DNA of 64,000 nucleotides from Viridibacterium sp035456105 (lineage in GTDB: Bacteria; Pseudomonadota; Gammaproteobacteria; Burkholderiales; Rhodocyclaceae), in assembly GCA_035456105.1 (NCBI GenBank), contig DATIDV010000010.1, positions 1-64,000 on the forward strand. The letters are read 5' to 3'. The translations under genes and the position numbers were made by a program. Below are positions 43,966 to 52,400 of the stretch, piece after piece (the first letter of the stretch is position 1; every line of letters starts with the position of its first letter). The notes beneath the pieces are model-generated. The model made no database searches, was not told the origin of the DNA, and saw only the letters and a program-made list of their open reading frames with translations.

Positions 43966-45273
43966 TCAGAGCGCAGCCTGTAATGCTGACAAGGTGCCGT
44001 CAGCCAGCAGACTGACTTCATCGCGCCCGATGATGTAAGGCGGCATCCAGTAAATCGTCGAGCCGATCGGCCGCAACAGCAAGCCTCTGTCGAGCGCTGC
44101 CTGCGCAAATGCGCGGCTGAATCCCGGTGTTGACGTGTCGACGTCAAATGCCATGATCATCCCCGTCTGACGCAGGTTGCGTACCTTGTCATGGGCGGCG
44201 ATCGGCTTTGCGGCATCTGCAAGCCATTGCGCGCGTTCGCGGTTGCCGGTGATGACTTGATCCTGCTCGAACAACTCCAGCGTCGCCAGCGCAGCCGTGC
44301 ACGCGAGCGGGTTGCCGGTGTACGAATGCGAATGCAGAAATCCGCGGCTTACTTCATCGGCATAAAAAGCCTGGTAAATCGCGTCGCGACTCAAGACCAG
44401 CGACAGCGGCAGATAACCGCCGGAGATGCCTTTCGACAGGCACAGGAAGTCCGGCCAGATGCCGGCCTGCTCGCAGGCAAAGAAGCTGCCAGTGCGCCCA
44501 CAGCCGACCGCAATCTCGTCCGCGATCAGGTGAACTTCGTAACGATCGCACAGGGCGCGCGCCCGGCGCAGGTATTCCGCGTCGTACATGGCCATGCCGG
44601 TCGCGCATTGCACGAGCGGCTCGACGATGAAAGCCGCCGTCTGCGTGTGATTGGCTTCGAGCCAGGTCTCCAGTTCGGCTGCTGCACGCCGGGCCACGTC
44701 CTCCGCGCTCTCGTCATTTGTGGCGCGCCGCCAGTCAGGCGAGGGCACTGTTTCCGCCGCACGCACCAGCGGCGCATAGGCATCGCGAAACAGGGCGATG
44801 TCGGTCACCGCCAGCGCGCCAACCGTCTCGCCGTGGTAACTCCCTTGCAGACAGACAAAACGATTCTTCTCGCCGCGCCCGAGATTGCGCCAGTAATGCA
44901 GGCTCATCTTCAGCGCGATCTCCGTGGCCGATGCACCATCCGACGCGTAGAAGGCATGCCCGAGCGCGCTGCCGGTCAGCGCTGACAGCTTCTCGGAAAG
45001 CGCCACGACAGGCTCGTGCGTGAAGCCCGCCAGCATCACGTGTTCGAGTTTTTCCAGCTGCTCGCGCAGGCGAGCGTTGATGTGTGGATGGCAGTGACCG
45101 AACAGGTTCACCCACCACGAACTGACTGCATCCAGATAGCGTTTGCCGTCAGCGTCGTACAGCCACGGCCCCTCGCCACGCGCGATCGGAATCAGCGGCG
45201 TGGCCTCATGTTGTTTCATTTGCGTGCAGGGATGCCACACGGCGGAGAGGGAACGGGAGAGGAGGTCGGTCAT
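43966..45273 (-). CDS. bioA: Adenosylmethionine--8-amino-7-oxononanoate aminotransferase
   Basis: A ~435-residue PLP enzyme of biotin synthesis making 7,8-diaminopelargonate from KAPA with S-adenosylmethionine as amino donor. VWHPCTQMKQHE near the start is diagnostic of BioA; FYASDGASATEIALKMSLHYW, GSYHGETVGALAVTD and the PLP-Lys segment CLSKGISGGYLPLS are intact. Start at ATG 45273 (MTDLLSRS); the in-frame extension to 45432 is not family-like. No other bio gene is adjacent. Divergent from yaaA. Confidence 0.95.
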   Translation of the reverse strand: MTDLLSRSLSAVWHPCTQMKQHEATPLIPIARGEGPWLYDADGKRYLDAVSSWWVNLFGHCHPHINARLREQLEKLEHVMLAGFTHEPVVALSEKLSALTGSALGHAFYASDGASATEIALKMSLHYWRNLGRGEKNRFVCLQGSYHGETVGALAVTDIALFRDAYAPLVRAAETVPSPDWRRATNDESAEDVARRAAAELETWLEANHTQTAAFIVEPLVQCATGMAMYDAEYLRRARALCDRYEVHLIADEIAVGCGRTGSFFACEQAGIWPDFLCLSKGISGGYLPLSLVLSRDAIYQAFYADEVSRGFLHSHSYTGNPLACTAALATLELFEQDQVITGNRERAQWLADAAKPIAAHDKVRNLRQTGMIMAFDVDTSTPGFSRAFAQAALDRGLLLRPIGSTIYWMPPYIIGRDEVSLLADGTLSALQAAL

Positions 45274-45460
45274 GGCGGGCGAGTCGAAACAGGTGGCGCA
45301 TTTTCCTTTGTATTGTTGCCGCGAAGCAAAGAAAGCGCGAGGCCGAGGTCTTGGCGAATGCCGCGAAAGGCAGCGTCGGCAAGTAGAATGCGGGGCTTGC
45401 ATGTCGCGCATGCGCGTCGGCACTGCCCACAATCTCTCAAAACGTATTCAATTCCGCTGC

Positions 45461-46237
45461 ATGATCCAGATCGTAATTTCCCCCGCCAAATCGCTCGATT
45501 TCGAAACGCCTCTGCCTGATGTCCCCCATACGCAGCCGGATTTCCTCGATCAGTCCCAGAAACTGATCAAGATTCTGCGCAAACTTGCGCCGAAAACAGT
45601 CAGCAAACTGATGAGCATTTCCGATCAACTCGCAGCGCTTAACGTTGTGCGTTACATCGAATGGTCGCTGCCGTTCTCTGAAGAAAACGCGCGCCAGGCA
45701 GTGCTGGCCTTCAACGGCGACGTCTATGGCGGGCTCGATGCCCATACGCTGTCCGCAGATGATCTTGCGTGGGCGCAAACCCATCTGCGAATCCTGTCAG
45801 GGCTGTACGGCCTGCTGCGTCCGCTCGACCTCATGCAGGCGTATCGTCTCGAAATGGGCACGCGGCTGATGAATCCCGCAGGCAAGGACCTGTACAGTTT
45901 CTGGGGCGAGACGATTACCCACAAGCTCAACGAGAACTTCGGCGAATCGCCGGCGAGCGTGCTGGTCAATCTTGCGTCGGAGGAGTACTTCAAAGCCGTG
46001 CGTCCTCGAAAACTGAAGGCGCGGGTCGTGACGCCGGTGTTTCAGGAGCTGAAGAGCGACGGCTACAAGATCGTCAGCTTCTACGCCAAGCGTGCGCGCG
46101 GCTTGATGAGCCGCTATGCCATTGTCAATCGCGTGACGGATGTCGAGGCGCTGAAAGAGTTCGACGTTGAAGGCTACGAATTTTCACCCATGGCCTCTAC
46201 TGACGACTCCTGGGTATTTCGCCGCAAGGCGGCTTGA
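45461..46237 (+). CDS. yaaA: Peroxide stress protein YaaA
   Basis: A 258-residue protein of the YaaA (DUF328) family: MIQIVISPAKSLDFETPLP at the start, AVLAFNGDVYGGLDA, LSGLYGLLRPLDLMQAYRLEMGTRL, and KIVSFYAKRARGLMSRY near the C-terminus. In E. coli YaaA lowers intracellular free iron during peroxide stress. The ATG at 45461 gives the conserved N-terminus; the longer in-frame opening upstream is not coding. It lies 12 bp before the carboxypeptidase gene. Confidence 0.94.
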   Translation: MIQIVISPAKSLDFETPLPDVPHTQPDFLDQSQKLIKILRKLAPKTVSKLMSISDQLAALNVVRYIEWSLPFSEENARQAVLAFNGDVYGGLDAHTLSADDLAWAQTHLRILSGLYGLLRPLDLMQAYRLEMGTRLMNPAGKDLYSFWGETITHKLNENFGESPASVLVNLASEEYFKAVRPRKLKARVVTPVFQELKSDGYKIVSFYAKRARGLMSRYAIVNRVTDVEALKEFDVEGYEFSPMASTDDSWVFRRKAA

Positions 46238-46249
46238 GGGAAGCAGCAA

Positions 46250-47401
46250 ATGAGCATCCACATCAACAGTCAGTTCGATAGCGGCAATATCGAAGTCGTC
46301 AGCGCCGAGGCGGCCGATGCTATTCGTCTGCGCATTCGTCGTGACAGCAACGCTGACTTTCTGCAATGGTTTCACTTCCGCCTGACTGCACCCACGGGCA
46401 CGAGCATCCGCATCCTTATCGAGAATGCCGGCGAATGCAGTTACGCCGAAGGTTGGCACGGGTACCAGTGTGCGGCGAGTCATGACCGGCAGGACTGGTT
46501 TCGTATCGCGCGCACGCACTACGATGGCAAGCAATTGTGCATCGAATTCGTCATGCAACAGGACAGCATCTGGCTGGCGTACTTCCAGCCCTATTCGCTG
46601 GAGCGGCATTTCGATCTGCTGGCGCGCTGTGCGCAAAAGACTGATGTGCAGCTGATACAACTTGGCAACTCCGTCGAGCAGCGCAGCGTCGACGCCCTGC
46701 GCATCGGTCAGCCGGATGTCGCGCGGAAAAACATCTGGATCATTGCGCGCCAGCACCCCGGTGAGTCGATGGCGGAGTGGTGCGCAGAGGGCTTGCTCGA
46801 CGCTTTGCTTGATGACAGCGACGACGAATTTTCTGCAATTGCCCGCGAGATCCGCGAACGCGCGTGTCTGTACATCGTGCCGAATGTGAATCCGGATGGC
46901 AGCACGCTAGGCAATCTGCGCAGCAATGCAGCTGGCGCGAATCTTAACCGCGAATGGCGCACGCCCTCCATCGAGCACAGCCCCGAAATCCTCTGTGTGC
47001 GGCAGGGCATGCTCGATAGCGGTGTCGACTTCTTCCTTGATCTGCACGGGGATGAAACCCTGCCATATGTCTTCATCGACGGCAGCCACATGGTGCCGGG
47101 CTATGGCGATCGCAACCAGGTGCTGCAGAAAGCCTTTCTAGACAATCTGCTCACAGCTAGCCCGGATTTCCAGACGGCGGAGGGCTACGCTGACAACCGT
47201 TTTGACGACGAGTTATTGAGCCTCGCATCCAAATGGGTGGCCAATCAATTCAACTGCGTGGCACTTACCCTGGAGATGCCATTCAAAGATAACGCCAACG
47301 CGCCGGATGAGCACAGAGGCTGGAGTGCCGAGCGCAGTAAGCGCCTCGGCGCCTTGCTGCTTCACCCCATCCTGGCTCACCTGCGCAGGTTGGCGACATG
47401 A
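46250..47401 (+). CDS. M14-family zinc carboxypeptidase (cytosolic carboxypeptidase-like)
   Basis: A 383-residue protein: N-terminal beta-rich domain (~1-130) as in cytosolic carboxypeptidases, then the M14 catalytic domain. Zinc ligands are seen in ARQHPGESMAEW (His, Glu) and FFLDLHGDE (His); AGANLNREW supplies substrate-binding Asn-Arg, and ALTLEMPF the catalytic Glu. No signal peptide. Bacterial members are uncharacterised peptidases related to eukaryotic deglutamylases. Its stop overlaps the queF start by 4 bp. Confidence 0.9.
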   Translation: MSIHINSQFDSGNIEVVSAEAADAIRLRIRRDSNADFLQWFHFRLTAPTGTSIRILIENAGECSYAEGWHGYQCAASHDRQDWFRIARTHYDGKQLCIEFVMQQDSIWLAYFQPYSLERHFDLLARCAQKTDVQLIQLGNSVEQRSVDALRIGQPDVARKNIWIIARQHPGESMAEWCAEGLLDALLDDSDDEFSAIAREIRERACLYIVPNVNPDGSTLGNLRSNAAGANLNREWRTPSIEHSPEILCVRQGMLDSGVDFFLDLHGDETLPYVFIDGSHMVPGYGDRNQVLQKAFLDNLLTASPDFQTAEGYADNRFDDELLSLASKWVANQFNCVALTLEMPFKDNANAPDEHRGWSAERSKRLGALLLHPILAHLRRLAT

Positions 47402-48237
47402 GCACGCAAGACTCAAGTGTCGGCTCGCCACTCGGCAAGCACGTAGCCTACGAGACCCAATACAACCCCGCGCTGCTGTATCCGATTCCTCGCGCCGAAA
47501 AGCGCGCCGAACTAGGCATCACCGGCGTGTTGCCATTTGTCGGTGTGGATATCTGGAACGCATACGAATTGTCGTGGCTCAATCCACGCGGCAAACCCAT
47601 GGTTGCCTTGGGCGTTTTCACTGTGCCCGCCGATTCGCCAAACATCATCGAGTCCAAGTCGCTCAAGCTCTACCTCAACTCCTTCAATCAGTCGAAGCAG
47701 GTGAGCATTGAGGCAGTAGGGACGCATATTGCGGCTGACCTCAGTCAAGCCGCAGGCGCAGCGGTTGTCGTGCGATTAACTCCGGTTGCCGAGACCCCGG
47801 TACGCGCCATGGGCGTGCCCACCGGCATTTGCATTGATGACGTGGATATTGAGATCGACACCTACACGCCTGCGCCCGGCGTGCTGCAAACCTTGCCGGG
47901 CTTAGTCGCCAGCGACGAAACCCTCTACTCCCACCTGCTCAAATCCAACTGCCTCGTCACCGGCCAGCCGGACTGGGGCATGCTCGTTATCCGTTACCGC
48001 GGCCCCACCATCGACCGCGAAGCCCTGCTGCGCTACGTCGTCTCGTTCCGCGAGCACAACGAGTTTCACGAACAATGCGTCGAGCGCATCTTCACCGACA
48101 TTCAACGCCAATGCGGACCGGAGCAACTGGCCGTATGGGCGCGTTATACGCGAAGAGGGGGACTGGACATCAATCCGGTCCGCGCGACAGACGTAGCATG
48201 GATCGGTGTCGGTAACATGGCGGAAGCCAGGCAGTGA
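47398..48237 (+). CDS. queF: NADPH-dependent 7-cyano-7-deazaguanine reductase
   Basis: A 279-residue long-form QueF that reduces preQ0 to preQ1 in queuosine synthesis. SPLGKHVAYETQYNPALLYPIPR at the start, the ESKSLKLYLNSFN substrate motif, the catalytic Cys in LKSNCLVTGQPDWG, and FREHNEFHEQCVERI are all present. Length equals the E. coli type. Coupled to the M14 gene by an ATGA overlap; a terminator follows. Confidence 0.97.
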   Translation: MSTQDSSVGSPLGKHVAYETQYNPALLYPIPRAEKRAELGITGVLPFVGVDIWNAYELSWLNPRGKPMVALGVFTVPADSPNIIESKSLKLYLNSFNQSKQVSIEAVGTHIAADLSQAAGAAVVVRLTPVAETPVRAMGVPTGICIDDVDIEIDTYTPAPGVLQTLPGLVASDETLYSHLLKSNCLVTGQPDWGMLVIRYRGPTIDREALLRYVVSFREHNEFHEQCVERIFTDIQRQCGPEQLAVWARYTRRGGLDINPVRATDVAWIGVGNMAEARQ

Positions 48238-48268
48238 AGAGGATGTACTGCCGGTAGCCAGAAATGGC

Positions 48269-48300
48269 AAAGGGCCGGCAAATGCCGACCCTTTGTTTTC
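48269..48300 (+). terminator. Intrinsic terminator after queF
   Basis: Stem AAAGGG-C-CGGC/GCCG-A-CCCTTT (48269-48279 with 48284-48294), one mismatch, loop AAAT, then TTTGTTTTC. It sits directly between queF and the convergent tRNA gene. Confidence 0.8.
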
Positions 48301-48301
48301 T

Positions 48302-48377
<76 letters not shown>

Positions 48378-48409
48378 AATGGGCGCGGATTATAGCACGC
48401 ATTCAATTT

Positions 48410-49135
48410 TTAGCGAGAAGTGCTCGAAGGTGATGATGCGGCGGTATCGGGCGTCAACGCAAACTCAAGAGTCCATTTTGATGGCACGGCCGAATCGGCA
48501 ATACGCCCCGGTGAGAGGCGCACCTGCTTGAGGCGGTCGAGCAGCCAGCGCTCTTGCGCGGCGGTCAAGGTGCTCTCCGTGGTCTCGGTTCGTTCAAGGT
48601 TGCCCGTGCTTCCAATGAATAGCGTGACGGTGATCTTGCCTGCGTGTTCCGCATCGGGCAGATCAGTCATGTCTTCGCTCGGAGGTTCCGTGAAATCGGG
48701 GCGTTGGCTCAATTCGGCAGCAGCGTAGTACACGGGGTGTAACGGAATTCCAGTTTCTTCCCGCGTCAAGTGTCCGGCCGGGTCAGGAAGCTCTTGGGCT
48801 ATTGTTGGCTCGGCAGGGGCATCATCTTTCGATTGTTCTGGCGGGGCTGCATTTTCCGGCAAGGGAATGTCGGTCGCTGCTATCCGGGCTGGGGCAGGTT
48901 GCTTTGTAACGACCTGAGTCAAACGGGCTGACAGGACAGGCCGGTTTGCCCTTGTCGAGGAGGGGCTGGTTCGGTGCGCACCGACAAACTGGATGTGAAA
49001 TAAGAGCGCATGGACGCTTGCGGAGAGGGCCAAGGAAAAAAGGAGGTACCGGCTGGCACCTCCTTTTCTCAAGACAGACAGCAGGGCTCTCTTACCAGCA
49101 GTGATCTGCGTCAGCCCTTTTTTCGCCTTTTTCAT
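48410..49135 (-). CDS. TonB-like protein with C-terminal energy-transducer-type domain
   Basis: A ~241-residue protein: short basic N-terminus, one membrane anchor (YLLFSLALSASVHALLFHIQF), a Pro/Ala-rich periplasmic spacer (PAPARIAATDIPLPENAAPPEQS) and a C-terminal domain (AGKITVTLFIGSTGNLERTETTES..LDRLKQVRLSPGRI..KWTLEFAL) with the beta-strand pattern of TonB C-termini. No ExbBD is nearby. The start is uncertain: ATG 49135 overlaps the 3' end of pilE by 44 bp; a TTG at 49072 would still retain the anchor. An intrinsic-terminator hairpin lies inside the 5' coding part. Placement suggests a link to the pilus operon, but function is unknown. Confidence 0.55.
   Translation of the reverse strand: MKKAKKGLTQITAGKRALLSVLRKGGASRYLLFSLALSASVHALLFHIQFVGAHRTSPSSTRANRPVLSARLTQVVTKQPAPARIAATDIPLPENAAPPEQSKDDAPAEPTIAQELPDPAGHLTREETGIPLHPVYYAAAELSQRPDFTEPPSEDMTDLPDAEHAGKITVTLFIGSTGNLERTETTESTLTAAQERWLLDRLKQVRLSPGRIADSAVPSKWTLEFALTPDTAASSPSSTSR
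49036..49067 (-). terminator. Terminator-like hairpin after pilE, inside the TonB-like frame
   Basis: Stem AAAAGGAGGT/ACCTCCTTTT (49038-49047 with 49058-49067) with a GGTACC-type extension, and six or more T on the minus strand. Located ~25 bp past the pilE stop. It could terminate most pilE transcripts and leave the TonB-like gene on read-through only; the AAGGAGG arm could also act as a ribosome site. Confidence 0.7.
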
Positions 49136-49472
49136 TGAGTGTATAGGTTCCGCACGCATCGCCCGTCTGCGCACCTGCAGGAACGGCCTGTACGGTAAAA
49201 GCCCTTGCACCTGGGGTGCCCTGAAATGAAAACGTGTAGTACGGACTGGTAATGCTGGCGGGGAACGTAGCATCTGTATACGCCATCTTTTCAGTGTAGT
49301 AACGCTCCATGAACTGAGCGGCATTGAGCAGCCCAGCGCGTGCATCCGTGCGGCGGCCCTTCGCGATCGAGCTGTTGTAGGCCGGTATGGCAATCGCAGC
49401 CAGAATGCCCACGATTGCTACAGCAATCATCAACTCAATCAACGTAAAACCCTTGTTCTTGTCAATTGTCAT
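49092..49472 (-). CDS. pilE: Type IV pilin-like protein PilE
   Basis: A 126-residue prepilin: 7-residue leader MTIDKNKG cut before FTLIELMIAVAIVGILAAIAIPAY, then GRRTDARAGLLNAAQFMERYYTEKMAYTD and a C-terminal cysteine pair (GDACGTYTL..DADHCW) forming the D-loop disulfide. It is short and lies at the end of the minor pilin operon right after pilY1, so it is the PilE-type minor pilin of that cluster rather than necessarily the major pilin. Confidence 0.92.
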   Translation of the reverse strand: MTIDKNKGFTLIELMIAVAIVGILAAIAIPAYNSSIAKGRRTDARAGLLNAAQFMERYYTEKMAYTDATFPASITSPYYTFSFQGTPGARAFTVQAVPAGAQTGDACGTYTLNEKGEKRADADHCW

Positions 49473-49478
49473 AGCCAG

Positions 49479-52400
49479 TTACTCCGGTTTGATGATTTCG
49501 CGCCAGCTAAGCCGCGAGCCGGTCGTTGAGCCTAATTTGAATCCGCTTGACGACAGCTTGCCGTCGGTGCCACTACCAATAGCTACGGTAATGCCTCCGC
49601 CCGATACAAGCGTTGAACCCCCGATTGTCTTGGTTCGCATGCCTGCTGCGGCTTCGGAAGAGGTCGAACTAGAGTTGTCAATGGTGCCATCGCCATTCAG
49701 ATCGAATGCAGCAATAAGCCCACCGTTTTCGTAATTAACAACCATCAGATATCCGTAGCCACCTGCCGTGTCACAGAGAAGCGCTGTCGGCACGAAGGTG
49801 TTGTAGACGACGCTTTTCTTGAACACGGCTGGAATGCCTGTGAGACGCTCTCCTTGATCTGGTAGGTCTTCGACCCAACCCTTGTTCGCTGACCAATCCA
49901 TTGGCGTGTTTGAAACTTGCCTAAACTCGGAATGGTTTTTATCAGGCTTGATCTCTTGCACAAGGAGCGTGTCACGGGTCTGCAGCACCGTTTGCTTGGC
50001 GCCCGCTGCGTCGGTCGCTTGATCCCAGATGCCATACATCGACTGGCCGGAGATGTCCGACGCATCGGCGTTTTCGAGGTACTTGCCCGTACCGAAATAG
50101 ACTAGGACCTGACTGGCGTTGCTCGGATGTGGGGTTACTGCTGGTGCGGCAGTAATGGGCTGGCGATTTGCCGTTGTACAAGTACTCGTGGCAGTTCTAC
50201 ATGCTACGGACAATTTGCTGACCGTGATCGTAGCGGCACTTGTCGCGTTGCTCAGGTCGAACTTCCACATATTCCCCTGCAGGTCACCGCCATACACGTA
50301 ATCGACATTGCCGTCGTTGTCGACGTCGATGCCCGCGACGCCTCCCAGTCCGTTGGCCAGGCCCGGGGTGGGCGAGGCGGGCGCAGAGCTATCCACATCC
50401 ACCCGAATGTAATTCGGGGAGGCAACATTTTTCTGTTCAAGATCAACAATGAAAAGCTGAGCCTTGCCGGAAGTGCTGTTGTAGCCGTTGCCTGTGATCA
50501 GCACCCATTTGTTGCCGGCGCTGGTCTTGATGCGGGTAATCATCGGCCGCTGGAATACATATCCTAGCTCGCTGTGCGTAAATTCCCAGATGAGTGAATT
50601 TTTTGCGGCTGCTTCGGATGTGTAGTCGGGAGCCGTAATGTCCAAGGCATAGAGCCCCTTGCCACCAGCCCCCAAACTTCCCGCGAGTACGGTTCTCCAA
50701 GGTGATGAACTTGGTGCCGAGCTTGACGACGAACTTGAAGCTCCCGGTTTGATGTCGGCCACGACAGGTGACCCGTCCACGAAATATTTGTGCGCGTAGG
50801 CGGCGTTGGCAAGATTCTTCAGGTTCGGGATGACCATCGAGGGAATGTAAGCAAATTGCTCCCTACCTGTTGCTGCATCAAAAGCGTGGAGCATCCCGTC
50901 GTTGGCTCCTACGTAGATCGCAGATGCGCGCGATGGCGAAAATCCACCATATGTGCTGTCGTCGGAGTACGCAGCAGGGACTGAGGTGACGAGGCCGTAA
51001 TTGTTTGGCGCACCCACGAATACCGGTGCGGAGTTGACGATGTCGCCAAGTTTTGTCGTGCGCACGCGGAAAGACGTGACGCTTGAGCCTTCCCTGGCTG
51101 CGCTTCCCCGAATGTAATCGAGGACTCCTTGATCGGTTGGCAACGCCGGCGGTGCAGTCACTGCCAGCTCAAGTGAACGCTGTTGCGCGGTTGTCAAGCT
51201 ACCCCATTGAAATGGCAGGCCGGTATTTAGCGCCGGGTCATTGGTGAAAATGATTCGCCCTGTGCTTGATGTCAGGAGCTTGGCCGCGGACCAAACCGGC
51301 GTGAACGACAGTGCCGAGCCGTTGAGCTTCGCATTCGCGGCAACCAGATCACCGGTCCAGTACCCCGGATCGAACAAGCCCTGATAAACGGTCGTGCCTT
51401 GCTCTACGGATGTGGAGGCAGTCGCAACGGCAGCGCCACCTGCAGAATCGGCGATGGATGAAAATGCTCGGGCAAGGGAAGTCTGGAGCTGAGCTGCATC
51501 CACCACGTAAAAGTAATTATCAGGCAAGCCATCCGAGCCAGCGGTGCCGTCACTCTTCTCGGCATCCCATTCGGTCGTTTGCTCCGGCTTGGAGTCCGCC
51601 ATCATATCTTTTGTAGTGGACTCCCGGAAACCGCCGTATTTTGCAGCGTAGTACAACGGATCCTTGAGGTCTGCGGTGGCGGCTCCCGTGACGTTGTATG
51701 CCACTGTCGTGGCCGCATTGCCGACCTGGCAGTTTGAGCAATCCTTTGGCCCGTTTGAGGGAATAGGGGTGCCAGGCAACGGGTCGGTAAAATTGAAGCC
51801 CTCGATACCCGAATGGAAATGGGGCCCATCGCGGTCCGTTCCGGAAAGTATGTAACCGAAGCCTTGGCCGTTGTTGGTCGATTCCGCAATGACTTTGGTC
51901 GTAATGGCAATCTTGGTGGCTGAAATGATCTCGTAAGAAATGGTGCCGATTACGTCCTGGTCGAAATCGCCGCCGAAATTACTGTCTTCCCAATTGACAT
52001 AGAAGGTGCCCGTCGTGGCGGTTTTTGAGACAAGCTTGAAGTCCACGATTGTGCCGGTGCCTACACCGTTCCCTCCCAAGTCGAGGCGATACGCGGGTTG
52101 TATATAAACGGTATTTCCGCCGACAGTGATCGGAATGCGGGGGACATTGGTTGCAAGCGCCACGCCATAAGTATTAACGCGCAAGGATTTTTTGTCTTTC
52201 GTGTCGTCAAACGCCACACCCGAGACGTCGCGGATTCGATTCGTGTGCGCCCTGTAGGCCATGCCGGCCATTAGATAGGTCCCCGCCTGCGAGGGGGCTT
52301 CCGGGCAGATGCCGCTAAGGTTGCCGAGGCTGCCTATCGTCTTGGCGGTACACATGTCGTTATTTATCACGCCATTGCGGCCAATCGAGACACTTAGAGT

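Noticed and set aside
45274..45432. N-terminal extension of BioA
   Set aside because: Arg/Pro-rich and unlike BioA; the conserved VWHPCTQ region lies right after the ATG at 45273.
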